DNA of 64,000 nucleotides from an uncultured Saprospiraceae bacterium (GTDB lineage: Bacteria; Bacteroidota; Bacteroidia; Chitinophagales; Saprospiraceae), in contig CALLPI010000010.1 in assembly GCA_938015595.1 (NCBI GenBank), positions 300,122 through 364,121 on the forward strand. The letters run 5' to 3'. This document shows positions 26,334-33,965 of the stretch, in pieces. Under the pieces are notes generated by a model. It worked only from the letters and a program-made list of their open reading frames with translations. It searched no databases and was not told where the DNA came from. The position numbers and the translations under genes were made by a program. Positions within the stretch are counted from its first letter, which is position 1, and each line of letters starts with the position of its first letter.

Positions 26334-27917
26334 ATGAATATCTCCCGAATCCCGTTTGACCGGATACCGCAACTTTCCCGGATTGATGTGGCGTATGCCA
26401 CCGGAAATGAAGCGCTCCGCCCTTTTTACGAGTATCAACCTGATTTGAAGCAGTTTGCACGGGTCATAGCGCGCCGTCGGCAGTTTCCCTTTTACAGGAG
26501 CGAGTTAGTTGAAGCGCTACGCACCCAGTACAGCAACTTGCCACCCATACCGGAAGTGCAGCGCCAGGTAGAGCTACTTAGCCTGCCCGATACCTTCACC
26601 ATTGCTACTGCTCACCAGCCCTGTTTGCTCACAGGGCCTCTATATGTGGTGTACAAGATTGTAAACGTGATACGCCTGGCTGCACAATTGGCCCAGGCGT
26701 ATCCTCATTGTCATTTTGTGCCCATATTTGTGAGCGGTTCAGAAGACCACGACTTCGAAGAAATCAATAAAGTACGCCTGTTTGGCAAAACGCTGGAGTG
26801 GCACAGCGGTTGGCGCGGCGCAGTAGGAGCTATGCCGGCTTACACCCTCCAACCCTTGCTGGAAGAACTACGACTGGTGCTAGGGGAAGCAGGTGACAAT
26901 GCGTTCGAGCAGATTCGATTGGCGTATAGTGCACATGATACCTATGGCAAAGCCGCCCTTGACCTGCTGCATCGCTTTTTTGGCGCTTACGGCCTGGTGG
27001 TGCTGGATGCCAGCGTACCAGCACTCAAACGTCTGTTTGTGCCTGCCATAGAGCGTGAACTGCTTCAGCGCCCTTCACAAAAACTAGTGAGTCAAGCCCA
27101 GCAAAGCCTACAAGCCATAGGGTTTAGCCCCCAGGCGCATGCCCGCGACATCAACCTTTTTTACCTGCAGGAAGGGCTGCGCGAGCGCATCGTCAGAGAA
27201 GGCAACCAGTTCAAGGTGCTGAACACAGACTTATGCTTTAACGAGGCACAAATCCTGGCAGAACTACACGCCCATCCTGAACGGTTTAGCCCCAATGTAG
27301 TAATGCGCCCGCTCTATCAGGAAACCATTTTACCTAACCTGGCCTATACCGGTGGCGGAGGCGAGATTGCCTACTGGTTGGAGCGCAAGAGCCAGTTTGC
27401 CTATTTTGGGGTGCACTATCCCATGCTGGTGCGCCGCAGCTCGGCGTGGTGGCTAGACGAAGGCGGCCGCAAACGCATGGCCAAACTCGGTATTCGACCG
27501 GAACAATTGTTTGAAGACGTAGAAACCTTAGTTAAGCAGTATGTAGCTGCCAACACCACCTACGAAATTGACCTGGCAGCAGAGCGGGCGCAGATTATAT
27601 CGGTTTTCGAGCAGGTATTGAGCAAGGCCGCCGCCGTTGATCCTACCCTGGAAAAAGCCGTGCTGGCCGAGCAAACCCGGCAATTGAACGCACTGGAAGC
27701 ACTGGAAGCCAAAATTTTGCGCGCTGAAAAACAAAAACAGGATACTGCACTCCAGCAATTGCGCAACCTCAAGGAAAAATACTTTCCTGGCAATGGCCTC
27801 CAGGAAAGACACGATAACTTCTTACCGCTCTATCTCCGGCATGGGCATACCTTTTTCGACACCTTGCTGGAATACCTTGACCCACTGACACCCAGCTTTG
27901 TTGTCATAGAGGAATAG
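26334..27917 (+). CDS. bshC: Bacillithiol biosynthesis cysteine-adding enzyme BshC
   Basis: A 527-residue protein of the BshC family, the enzyme proposed to add cysteine to glucosaminyl-malate in the last step of bacillithiol synthesis. Family wording is clear: TIATAHQPCLLTGPLYVVYKI, PIFVSGSEDHDFEEINKV, TGGGGEIAYWLERKSQF and the C-terminal coiled coil (about residues 420-490) followed by LQERHDNFLPLYLRHG. The length matches the family. It implies that this organism uses bacillithiol as its low-molecular-weight thiol. bshA and bshB are not in the window. It ends 4 bases from a small convergent gene. Confidence 0.94.
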   Translation: MNISRIPFDRIPQLSRIDVAYATGNEALRPFYEYQPDLKQFARVIARRRQFPFYRSELVEALRTQYSNLPPIPEVQRQVELLSLPDTFTIATAHQPCLLTGPLYVVYKIVNVIRLAAQLAQAYPHCHFVPIFVSGSEDHDFEEINKVRLFGKTLEWHSGWRGAVGAMPAYTLQPLLEELRLVLGEAGDNAFEQIRLAYSAHDTYGKAALDLLHRFFGAYGLVVLDASVPALKRLFVPAIERELLQRPSQKLVSQAQQSLQAIGFSPQAHARDINLFYLQEGLRERIVREGNQFKVLNTDLCFNEAQILAELHAHPERFSPNVVMRPLYQETILPNLAYTGGGGEIAYWLERKSQFAYFGVHYPMLVRRSSAWWLDEGGRKRMAKLGIRPEQLFEDVETLVKQYVAANTTYEIDLAAERAQIISVFEQVLSKAAAVDPTLEKAVLAEQTRQLNALEALEAKILRAEKQKQDTALQQLRNLKEKYFPGNGLQERHDNFLPLYLRHGHTFFDTLLEYLDPLTPSFVVIEE

Positions 27918-27921
27918 CCCT

Positions 27922-28077
27922 CTATTGATGCGGCTTGTGTATGATATAGGTGTCATCCTTGCGATAAAACACCTTGACTCCGCATTGCTGCAGGCCAACG
28001 GAAACTAGGATAAATATGGCTATGGCCAGCAGGAGCAACTCCAGCGGGGTAATGGCCCGTTTCTTTTCTTCGCTCAT
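27922..28077 (-). CDS. Small single-pass membrane protein, 51 aa
   Basis: The ORF track starts at 28176, but a TATCTTTG box at 28103-28110 lies inside that reading. The ATG at 28077 gives MSEEKKRAITPLELLLLAIA, a short charged head, one hydrophobic helix (LELLLLAIAIFILVSVGL), then QQCGVKVFYRKDDTYIIHKP. It is an acceptable small membrane protein with one Cys just outside the helix. I know of no function. It is divergent from the small lipoprotein gene. Confidence 0.6.
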   Translation of the reverse strand: MSEEKKRAITPLELLLLAIAIFILVSVGLQQCGVKVFYRKDDTYIIHKPHQ

Positions 28078-28102
28078 AAAACCGTCTTTGCGTTCAAGCA
28101 AG

Positions 28103-28110
28103 CAAAGATA
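28103..28110 (-). promoter_or_regulatory. Predicted -7 box (TATCTTTG) for small membrane protein
   Basis: CAAAGATA on the plus strand reads TATCTTTG on the minus strand, 26 bases upstream of the ATG at 28077. It supports the short form of the gene. Confidence 0.5.
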
Positions 28111-28151
28111 GCAAGCCTTTGGGCAGTATGGTGTTTTCCAGAAAAACAAGT

Positions 28152-28159
28152 TACCTTTG
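28152..28159 (+). promoter_or_regulatory. Predicted -7 box (TACCTTTG) for small lipoprotein
   Basis: TACCTTTG lies 22 bases upstream of the ATG at 28182 and forms a divergent promoter pair with the box at 28103. Confidence 0.45.
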
Positions 28160-28181
28160 CAACTAAAAAAGCTCAAGCCTT

Positions 28182-28571
28182 ATGGCTATGAAGAAAACAC
28201 TGGTTCTTTGGGGTGCTGCATTGGTCGCCCAACTTTTTTCGTGCGGTTGGGGCAAGCCTGACCCTGCAGAAATATTGCCAGGCGGGCGCTGGCTAGCTGC
28301 TGAGGCCACTCGCGACGGCAAGCCTACTGGCACACTAACTGACTTGTTCTACGAATTTCTACCTAACGACAGTCTCTACACCAACATAGCTGGCTCGCCG
28401 CAGGGGATGAGATACTATATCGTGGACAACGTGATACAGCAGCGTAAGGGGCCTTTCGACGCTGACCTAGTTATTGAATCCATCACCCCTGCCGAAATGG
28501 TGGTTCATACCATACTCAACGAGTCGGAATTCAGGGTGCGCTTCGTTAAGCAAGCTCAGCAGCCCCAATAG
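28182..28571 (+). CDS. Small predicted lipoprotein, lipocalin-like
   Basis: A 129-residue protein with a signal peptide whose hydrophobic stretch ends in QLFSCGWGK, a plausible lipidation Cys at residue 21. The mature part reads as strands (WLAAEATRDG, DLFYEFLPNDSLYTN, MRYYIVDNVIQQRKG, LVIESITPAEMVVHT, FRVRFVKQ), resembling the small lipocalin-like lipoproteins common in Bacteroidota. That fold is inferred from the strand pattern only. Its last 26 bases overlap the 3' end of aroA on the opposite strand. Confidence 0.7.
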   Translation: MAMKKTLVLWGAALVAQLFSCGWGKPDPAEILPGGRWLAAEATRDGKPTGTLTDLFYEFLPNDSLYTNIAGSPQGMRYYIVDNVIQQRKGPFDADLVIESITPAEMVVHTILNESEFRVRFVKQAQQPQ

Positions 28572-29820
28572 TTATGGCAAATCCCACCTTTTCCAGGTCT
28601 TTCCAGAAATCGGGGTAAGACTTTTCTACGACCTGGGGATCTCGTATGGCAATGGGGAAGCACATGGCCAGCGGAGCCATAGCCATGGCCATGCGATGGT
28701 CTTCGTAGGTATCAAATACGGGCAGCGAGGCAGCATGGGCTTTTCCCCGCAAGGCAAAATAAGGTTTGTCGTGGCATGGCGCTAAATGAGGAGGTACTTC
28801 TTCAAAAGCTACTCCTACTTTGGATAGTTCTTTTTGGAGCGCAGCAATCCGGTCGGTTTCTTTGATGCGCAGGGTTTCCAGGCCAGTAAGCAGGCCTTTT
28901 ACACCAAGACCAGCGCAGGTAGCCGCCAGGGTTTGAGCCAAGTCGGGGCAGGTAATAAAATCCCATTCAAAATTACTTGCCGGCATTACGTCTTTTGCCT
29001 TGCGCAGGTGTGCTGCTCCTGCAGTAAAAGTAGTCTCTATCCCAAATTGTTGCATCATCAGGCTCAGTACAGCGTCGCCTTGCAAACTGTGAGCAAATAA
29101 ACCGCCCAGGGTAAACTCAGCCTCGGAGGCCATAGCGGCCATAGCATAGTAGTAAGATGCAGCCGACCAGTCAGCTTCCACCTCGAAGGGTCTGGGGGTA
29201 TATACCTGATTTTCAATGTGAATGGCATTGCCCTCCCATACATGCTCAACGCCGAAGTATTCCATAAGCCGGAGCGTCATCTCAATATAGGGCCTGGACA
29301 CGATGTGCCCTTCCAGCCTCAGGGCAAGGCCATGCGGCAGCACCGGTGCAATGAGTAGTAAGGCGCTAATATACTGACTACTAGTATCGGCAGGAATGCT
29401 GATTTCGCAGGTGTGCACGCCCATCTGCCTGGGCGGGCCAATACGCAGCGGCGGGTATCCTTCTTTTTCCAAATATTGAATGTCGGCACCCAGGGTGCGC
29501 AGTGCTTCCACGAGGGCGCCAATAGGTCGTTGCTTCATGCGGGCACTGCCGGTAAGCACTTGGGTGCCCTCTCGCAGCGAAAGCAGCGCAGTGAGGAAGC
29601 GAAAAGTGGTACCTGCTGCGCCGGCGTCCAGTACTTCTTCATTAGATTGTAAGAGCGCCTGCATGAGTTGGGTGTCTTTGGCAGAGGCCAACCCTAATAT
29701 GGGAAAAGCTTCTGTGCAGAGCGCCTGAATGATGAGCACCCGGTTGCTGATGCTTTTGGAGCCAGCCAGTACTACGTTGCCTCGGAGTGGGCCAGGGGAG
29801 CGATGTAGATGAATGAGCAT
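28546..29820 (-). CDS. aroA: 3-phosphoshikimate 1-carboxyvinyltransferase (EPSP synthase)
   Basis: Shikimate-pathway enzyme making EPSP from shikimate-3-phosphate and phosphoenolpyruvate. The protein has 424 residues. Visible signatures are VLAGSKSISNRVLIIQALC near the N-terminus, LDAGAAGTTFRFLTALLS (PEP-binding region), DTSSQYISALLL, and the C-terminal RIKETDRIAALQKELSK and DTYEDHRMAMAMAPLAM. Phosphoshikimate- and PEP-binding residues are conserved. The normally invariant LPGSKS reads LAGSKS, and NAGTAxR reads DAGAAGTTFR. These point to a class that differs from the E. coli form. It is a cytoplasmic enzyme. Its 3' end overlaps the convergent lipoprotein gene by 26 bases. Confidence 0.94.
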   Translation of the reverse strand: MLIHLHRSPGPLRGNVVLAGSKSISNRVLIIQALCTEAFPILGLASAKDTQLMQALLQSNEEVLDAGAAGTTFRFLTALLSLREGTQVLTGSARMKQRPIGALVEALRTLGADIQYLEKEGYPPLRIGPPRQMGVHTCEISIPADTSSQYISALLLIAPVLPHGLALRLEGHIVSRPYIEMTLRLMEYFGVEHVWEGNAIHIENQVYTPRPFEVEADWSAASYYYAMAAMASEAEFTLGGLFAHSLQGDAVLSLMMQQFGIETTFTAGAAHLRKAKDVMPASNFEWDFITCPDLAQTLAATCAGLGVKGLLTGLETLRIKETDRIAALQKELSKVGVAFEEVPPHLAPCHDKPYFALRGKAHAASLPVFDTYEDHRMAMAMAPLAMCFPIAIRDPQVVEKSYPDFWKDLEKVGFAITIGAAELA

Positions 29821-29833
29821 GAAGAAAGCGATG

Positions 29834-30052
29834 TCAGTCGAGCAGGTCTTTGTACGGCTCTGCTATTTCCCAAGCGGCATCAGTTGCGCGCTTGCGCCGG
29901 CGTGCGGCATCAGCATTTGCCATAGCGTCGGCGTCGGCGTTGGCTGGGTCTATGAATTCATAGCCAAGCACCACGCCAAGGCTTTCCCAGGCTTTGAGTA
30001 ATTGGAGGAATTCGCGCTCTTTGGCCGGGTGAATTTTTACTCGATATTCCAT
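29834..30052 (-). CDS. Small hypothetical protein, 72 aa
   Basis: A 72-residue soluble protein (MEYRVKIHPAKEREFLQLLK at the start), with an alpha-beta beginning and an Ala/Asp-rich middle (DPANADADAMANADAARRRK). It lies between phoH and aroA on the same strand with gaps of 33 and 13 bases, so it probably belongs to the same transcript. The shape resembles small antitoxin-like or DNA-associated proteins, but no toxin gene is adjacent, so I do not call it one. Confidence 0.6.
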   Translation of the reverse strand: MEYRVKIHPAKEREFLQLLKAWESLGVVLGYEFIDPANADADAMANADAARRRKRATDAAWEIAEPYKDLLD

Positions 30053-30085
30053 GTCGTGTAGTTTGTAAAAGGCAAGGAAGGGTGG

Positions 30086-31153
30086 TTAATTATCAGGCGG
30101 TATTTCAGTATCTGGTTTCACATCTATAGTAGTTTGGCGATGAACAGCATGCTCGGCCTCGTCTGTATGAGCTGCATCGCGTTCGGCTTGCTTGCGGCGG
30201 GCTTCTTCGTCCGATTTTTCATAGGCCTTGATGATCTCCTTGACCAGCCGGTGGCGCACCACGTCGTCGGCGTCCAGATATACAGTAGCGATGCCGTCGA
30301 GCCGCCCCAGTAAATCAATAGCGCGCTTTAAGCCTGATTTTTGATGGAAGGGCAAGTCAATCTGGGACAAATCGCCAGTGACGATACACTTGGCCGTAGG
30401 ACCGAGACGGGTTAGGAACATTTTAAGTTGTAGCGTAGAGCAGTTCTGGGCTTCATCCAGGATGATAAAGGCATTGTCGAGCGTGCGACCGCGCATAAAG
30501 GCCAGGGGAGCAATCTCGATGATGCGATTGAGCATAAATTGCTGCAACTTCTCGGCGGGTATCATGTCGTCGAGGGCATCGTAGAGGGGGCGCAGGTAGG
30601 GGTCAATTTTTTCTTTGAGGTCGCCGGGCAGAAACCCCAGGCTTTCGCCGGCTTCTACAGCAGGGCGAGTGAGGATGATTTTCTTGACCAGGCGATTTTT
30701 GAGGGCGCGTACAGCCAGTGCCACGGCGGTGTAGGTTTTGCCGGTGCCTGCTGGGCCTACGGCAAATACGATGTCGTTGTGCTCGGCGGCTTCAATGAGT
30801 TTTTTCTGGTTGCGAGTTTTAGCTTTGATCTGCCGGCCTTGTGTACCGTGCAAAATGGTCTGGTTGTCATGTACATTGCTAAGGCGCGTCTCAAACGGGT
30901 TATCGCCATTGAGCAAATCTTCCACGATTTGCACTGGCAATTCTTTGTGTTCTTTGAGCATGCGCACCATCATCTCAAATTTAGACTTGGCCTTTTGGGC
31001 GTATTTTTTTTCGCCGGCCATCTTCAGGCTGTTACCGCGCGAGGTTATGGTCACTTCAGGAAATGCTTTGCGAAGCAGATTGAGCTTTACGTTGTTTTCT
31101 CCATACAATTCTACGGGGTCTACGCCCTCTACCGTAAGTATGATCTCGCTCAA
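30086..31153 (-). CDS. phoH: PhoH-family P-loop ATPase
   Basis: A 355-residue protein with an N-terminal KH-like/PhoH region and a C-terminal P-loop ATPase. The Walker A is [19 protein letters not shown], the Walker B is [10 protein letters not shown], and [20 protein letters not shown] is the PhoH hallmark. PhoH proteins are proposed RNA-linked helicase/ATPases, in some bacteria phosphate-starvation induced. The C-terminal tail is charged and low in complexity. A TATCTTTG box lies 82 bases upstream. ybeY is not next to it. Confidence 0.92.
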   Translation of the reverse strand: MSEIILTVEGVDPVELYGENNVKLNLLRKAFPEVTITSRGNSLKMAGEKKYAQKAKSKFEMMVRMLKEHKELPVQIVEDLLNGDNPFETRLSNVHDNQTILHGTQGRQIKAKTRNQKKLIEAAEHNDIVFAVGPAGTGKTYTAVALAVRALKNRLVKKIILTRPAVEAGESLGFLPGDLKEKIDPYLRPLYDALDDMIPAEKLQQFMLNRIIEIAPLAFMRGRTLDNAFIILDEAQNCSTLQLKMFLTRLGPTAKCIVTGDLSQIDLPFHQKSGLKRAIDLLGRLDGIATVYLDADDVVRHRLVKEIIKAYEKSDEEARRKQAERDAAHTDEAEHAVHRQTTIDVKPDTEIPPDN

Positions 31154-31234
31154 AAGTGAAATGTTTTAGTTAAAACTACATAAAAAATCATCGGTGCAAA
31201 AAGTTCAAACTTGCGCACCACTTTGTAAGTTGCC

Positions 31235-31242
31235 CAAAGATA
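31235..31242 (-). promoter_or_regulatory. Predicted -7 box (TATCTTTG) for phoH
   Basis: CAAAGATA on the plus strand, TATCTTTG on the minus strand, 82 bases upstream of the phoH ATG at 31153. Confidence 0.45.
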
Positions 31243-31816
31243 CAGGGAATCTTGTTAGCTACCCCACGATTGGGGCAACAATATTTTGCGTGTCTGCTAC
31301 CGTACATGGGCAAAAGCCATGAGGCTGCTTTCGTACTCCTTATTACTTTTTGAGCTTGAAATTGTGTGTGCATCATTGATGCCCGGAGTATGCCAGCTCG
31401 GTTCAATGTATCAAAAGCCATCTCGGTTTACGCCCTGGCAATGCGTTTGGGCATACACTACTGCGCCGGCCCGAAAAAATACGATACGACTAATGAGGCA
31501 GCATATTGGGGCGGTATAGTGTTGTGGAAATATAGGGCAGTATGGAAATGAAACGAGATTCGGTACTTTTTCAGTTGAAGTCTAAAACAGGCTGCGGGTT
31601 TAACGGGCTCCTGGTCTGATATTTTTCTATCAATTTCAAAATTATTTTCGATTTTAGAAAAAAATAAGCCTGGCAAGCGCTACAACTTAAGGAGTATGCG
31701 CAGCTTCGCTTTCATGCCCGCTACATTGCCTGCTTCGTTGAGGATATTCTCATGCTTGAAAGCCGCTTCGCCGCGCTGCCCGGCCAATATGTCCAGGCGG
31801 CCACTGCGTAAGCATC
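31243..31816. other. Intergenic stretch with possible gene remnants
   Basis: About 570 bases without a gene I can support. Several ORFs of 60-77 codons overlap each other in both strands and none has a recognisable motif. At the right end (about 31685-31813) both strands carry protein-like stop-to-stop stretches, for example FHARYIACFVEDILMLESRF on plus and AAFKHENILNEAGNVAGMK on minus. Only one of these can be genuine; it would be the decayed end of a lost gene next to the orphan LytTR gene. Confidence 0.4.
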
Positions 31817-32164
31817 ATGCCCAATGACTTGCAACTGGGGGTAGCGGTGTTCATTTCACTTGAAGAAGTGACGCGCATGGAGAGTTGCGGCAACTACGCC
31901 TTCGTGTTCACAGCGGCTGGCAAGCGTCTCCTGGCCTCTCGCAATCTCAAAGAATTTGAGAAGATACTGCCCTGCCCACTGTTTTTTCGCACCCACCAGT
32001 CGCACATCATCAACCTGGCATATGTAGAGCGCTACGTTAAGAAGGACAAAATTGCTGTGGTGCTGCGCAACGGCATGAGCGTGCCAGTGGCGCGGCGCAA
32101 GAAGAATGATGCCTTAGAGGCGGTATTGCTGAATGTAAAAGGGCGCAAGGCTGGCGCAAGCTAA
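31817..32164 (+). CDS. Stand-alone LytTR DNA-binding domain protein
   Basis: A 115-residue protein consisting almost only of a LytTR DNA-binding domain: FISLEEVTRMESCGNYAFVF, ASRNLKEFEKILP, FFRTHQSHIINLAYVERYVK and MSVPVARRKKNDALEAVL match the domain in order. Usually this domain follows a CheY-like receiver with a short linker. Here an in-frame TGA at 31757 cuts off any upstream receiver, and no receiver wording is seen. It could be an intact small regulator or the 3' remnant of a response regulator. No histidine kinase gene is nearby. Confidence 0.75.
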   Translation: MPNDLQLGVAVFISLEEVTRMESCGNYAFVFTAAGKRLLASRNLKEFEKILPCPLFFRTHQSHIINLAYVERYVKKDKIAVVLRNGMSVPVARRKKNDALEAVLLNVKGRKAGAS

Positions 32165-32192
32165 TATTGACCTCAGGTACTGCTTTTTTCGC

Positions 32193-32759
32193 TCACCCTC
32201 GCATAACTGGCTTAATTTTGTAGTCGGCACTGACCTTACCCTGGCGTATGGCTTCGAGTTTGCGCTGTAGTAGACGCTTTTTGAGGGGTTTGAGCCTGTC
32301 GGTAAACAGAATGCCGTCAATGTGGTCGTACTCGTGCTGAATGACGCGCGCATTGATTCCGTCAAACACATCCTCATGCCATTGAAACTGCTCGTCTTGG
32401 TAGCGTACGCGGATGCGTGGCGGGCGTTCCACATCGCCGCGTATATCAGGTATGCTCAAACAGCCTTCTTCGTAGAGCCAGCCCTCGCCGGTTTCCTCCA
32501 GCATCTCTGCATTGAGGAACACTCTTTTGATGCCTGGAGCATTCTCTTCTTTGCCATTTTTCTCCATCTGTACCGTATCTACCACAAATAAGCGTATGGA
32601 TAGCCCCACTTGGGGTGCTGCCAAGCCTACACCATGTGCGTTGTACATGGTTTCCCACATGTTTTCGATGAGCGCTGGCAAGTTTGGGTAATCATGCGCA
32701 ATAACCGCCGCTTTTTTCTTGAGCACTGGCTGGCCGTAGGTATAAATCGGTAAAATCAT
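32193..32759 (-). CDS. def: Peptide deformylase
   Basis: Removes the formyl group from the N-terminal Met of new proteins. The protein has 188 residues. All three metal/active-site motifs are intact: GVGLAAPQVG, EEGCLSIP (Cys metal ligand) and QHEYDHIDG (the two His ligands and catalytic Glu). The length and order are typical of bacterial type I deformylases. Downstream of it lies the convergent orphan LytTR gene with a 28-base gap. Confidence 0.97.
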   Translation of the reverse strand: MILPIYTYGQPVLKKKAAVIAHDYPNLPALIENMWETMYNAHGVGLAAPQVGLSIRLFVVDTVQMEKNGKEENAPGIKRVFLNAEMLEETGEGWLYEEGCLSIPDIRGDVERPPRIRVRYQDEQFQWHEDVFDGINARVIQHEYDHIDGILFTDRLKPLKKRLLQRKLEAIRQGKVSADYKIKPVMRG

Positions 32760-32969
32760 TCGTTGGACACTGTTTTTGAGTCGCTTGGATTATCGAGAAT
32801 CATAACAACGCTGCAAAAGGCAAAGTGGTTTTTCTATTTTCAGATGTGAGGCATAGAGCCAGCGGCAAACAGCAGCCTTTGCGCCTTTTGCCTCCTCTAT
32901 TGTGTGAACTAGCGTGAAAACTGCTTTGTGCAAAGTGGCAAAACGCTGCTGTACGTGCTCCCTGGCATT

Positions 32970-33965
32970 TCAACCAGCGAGGTTGGCCACTTGCCGGAGG
33001 TCAATATCAATCATACACTTAAAGTGCCCGCGCGGGCAGACCTCATACCCGATTTTGGAGCACGGTCGGCATGGTAGGTTTTGCACCTCAATAGTGGTAT
33101 TTTGCTGGATGCCTTCCGGGTAGAAAGGTGTCATGCCAAAGGCTGGTACGGTACTGCCCCAAATGGAGAGGATGTCCTTGCGGAAAGCTGCAGCAATGTG
33201 CATCAGCCCGGTATCGTGCGTGATGACTTTAGCCGCATGCTTGACTACTGCCGCTGATTGATGTAGGCTGAGTTGGCCACAAGCATTGACTACGTGCAAG
33301 CCGGCCTGTGCTGCTACGCGCTCGCCTTGGGTTTGTTCGTCTGCTCCCCCCAACAACACAATGGATGATTTCTCCATCATGCGGCACAACTCCACAATAC
33401 GCGCTTCAGGTAGGCGCTTAGTGTTATGCGCAGCACCGATCACAAAAGCAATATAGGGCACGGGGGTGGCACCCAAGCGTTGACTGAGCCATTGAAGCGC
33501 CACCTGCTCATCGCTTTCCGGTAGGAAGTAGTCCAACCCCTGGCCATCGTACTGGATACCCAAGGGAGTAGCGGCGGCCATGTAGCGATCTACGATGTGC
33601 AATCTGGGCAGGCAGTTAATGCGCAGATTGACCAGTAGCCACTTCTCCAGGTTGAGTTTGTTGAAACTCCGGACTGGCGCGCCCAGGGCCAGCTTCACCT
33701 GGAGGCTGCGTAGATTGTGATGCAAGTCCACGATGAAGTTGAAGCGCTCGGCCCGCAACGCCGGCAGTACTTCGCGCACGTGGTGCCTAATGGTATGCAC
33801 GCGGGCAATGTGGGGGTTGTGCTCCACTACGGCCTTAAACGATTGTTTGACCAGGAAATGCACCTCAGCGCCGAGTTGTTGGCGGAGGCAGCGCACCACA
33901 GGCGAGGTGAGTACAATATCGCCGATGGAGGAAAAGCGAATGACCAGTATCTTAGGGGCGCTCAT
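32970..33965 (-). CDS. Glycosyltransferase family 9 (heptosyltransferase-like)
   Basis: A 331-residue protein of glycosyltransferase family 9, the ADP-heptose:LPS heptosyltransferases. The N-terminus ILVIRFSSIGDIVLTSPVVR is the usual GT9 start (Arg and GD motif), and ITHDTGLMHIAAAF is the conserved C-terminal nucleotide-sugar-binding signature. It likely adds a sugar to LPS core or another surface glycan; donor and acceptor are not known. The ATG overlaps the carB stop (ATGA), so it is co-transcribed with carB. Confidence 0.88.
   Translation of the reverse strand: MSAPKILVIRFSSIGDIVLTSPVVRCLRQQLGAEVHFLVKQSFKAVVEHNPHIARVHTIRHHVREVLPALRAERFNFIVDLHHNLRSLQVKLALGAPVRSFNKLNLEKWLLVNLRINCLPRLHIVDRYMAAATPLGIQYDGQGLDYFLPESDEQVALQWLSQRLGATPVPYIAFVIGAAHNTKRLPEARIVELCRMMEKSSIVLLGGADEQTQGERVAAQAGLHVVNACGQLSLHQSAAVVKHAAKVITHDTGLMHIAAAFRKDILSIWGSTVPAFGMTPFYPEGIQQNTTIEVQNLPCRPCSKIGYEVCPRGHFKCMIDIDLRQVANLAG

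Noticed and set aside
29834-30052. Toxin-antitoxin partner for the 72-residue gene between aroA and phoH
   Set aside because: It has an antitoxin-like size, but neither neighbour is a toxin and no adjacent short ORF fits one.
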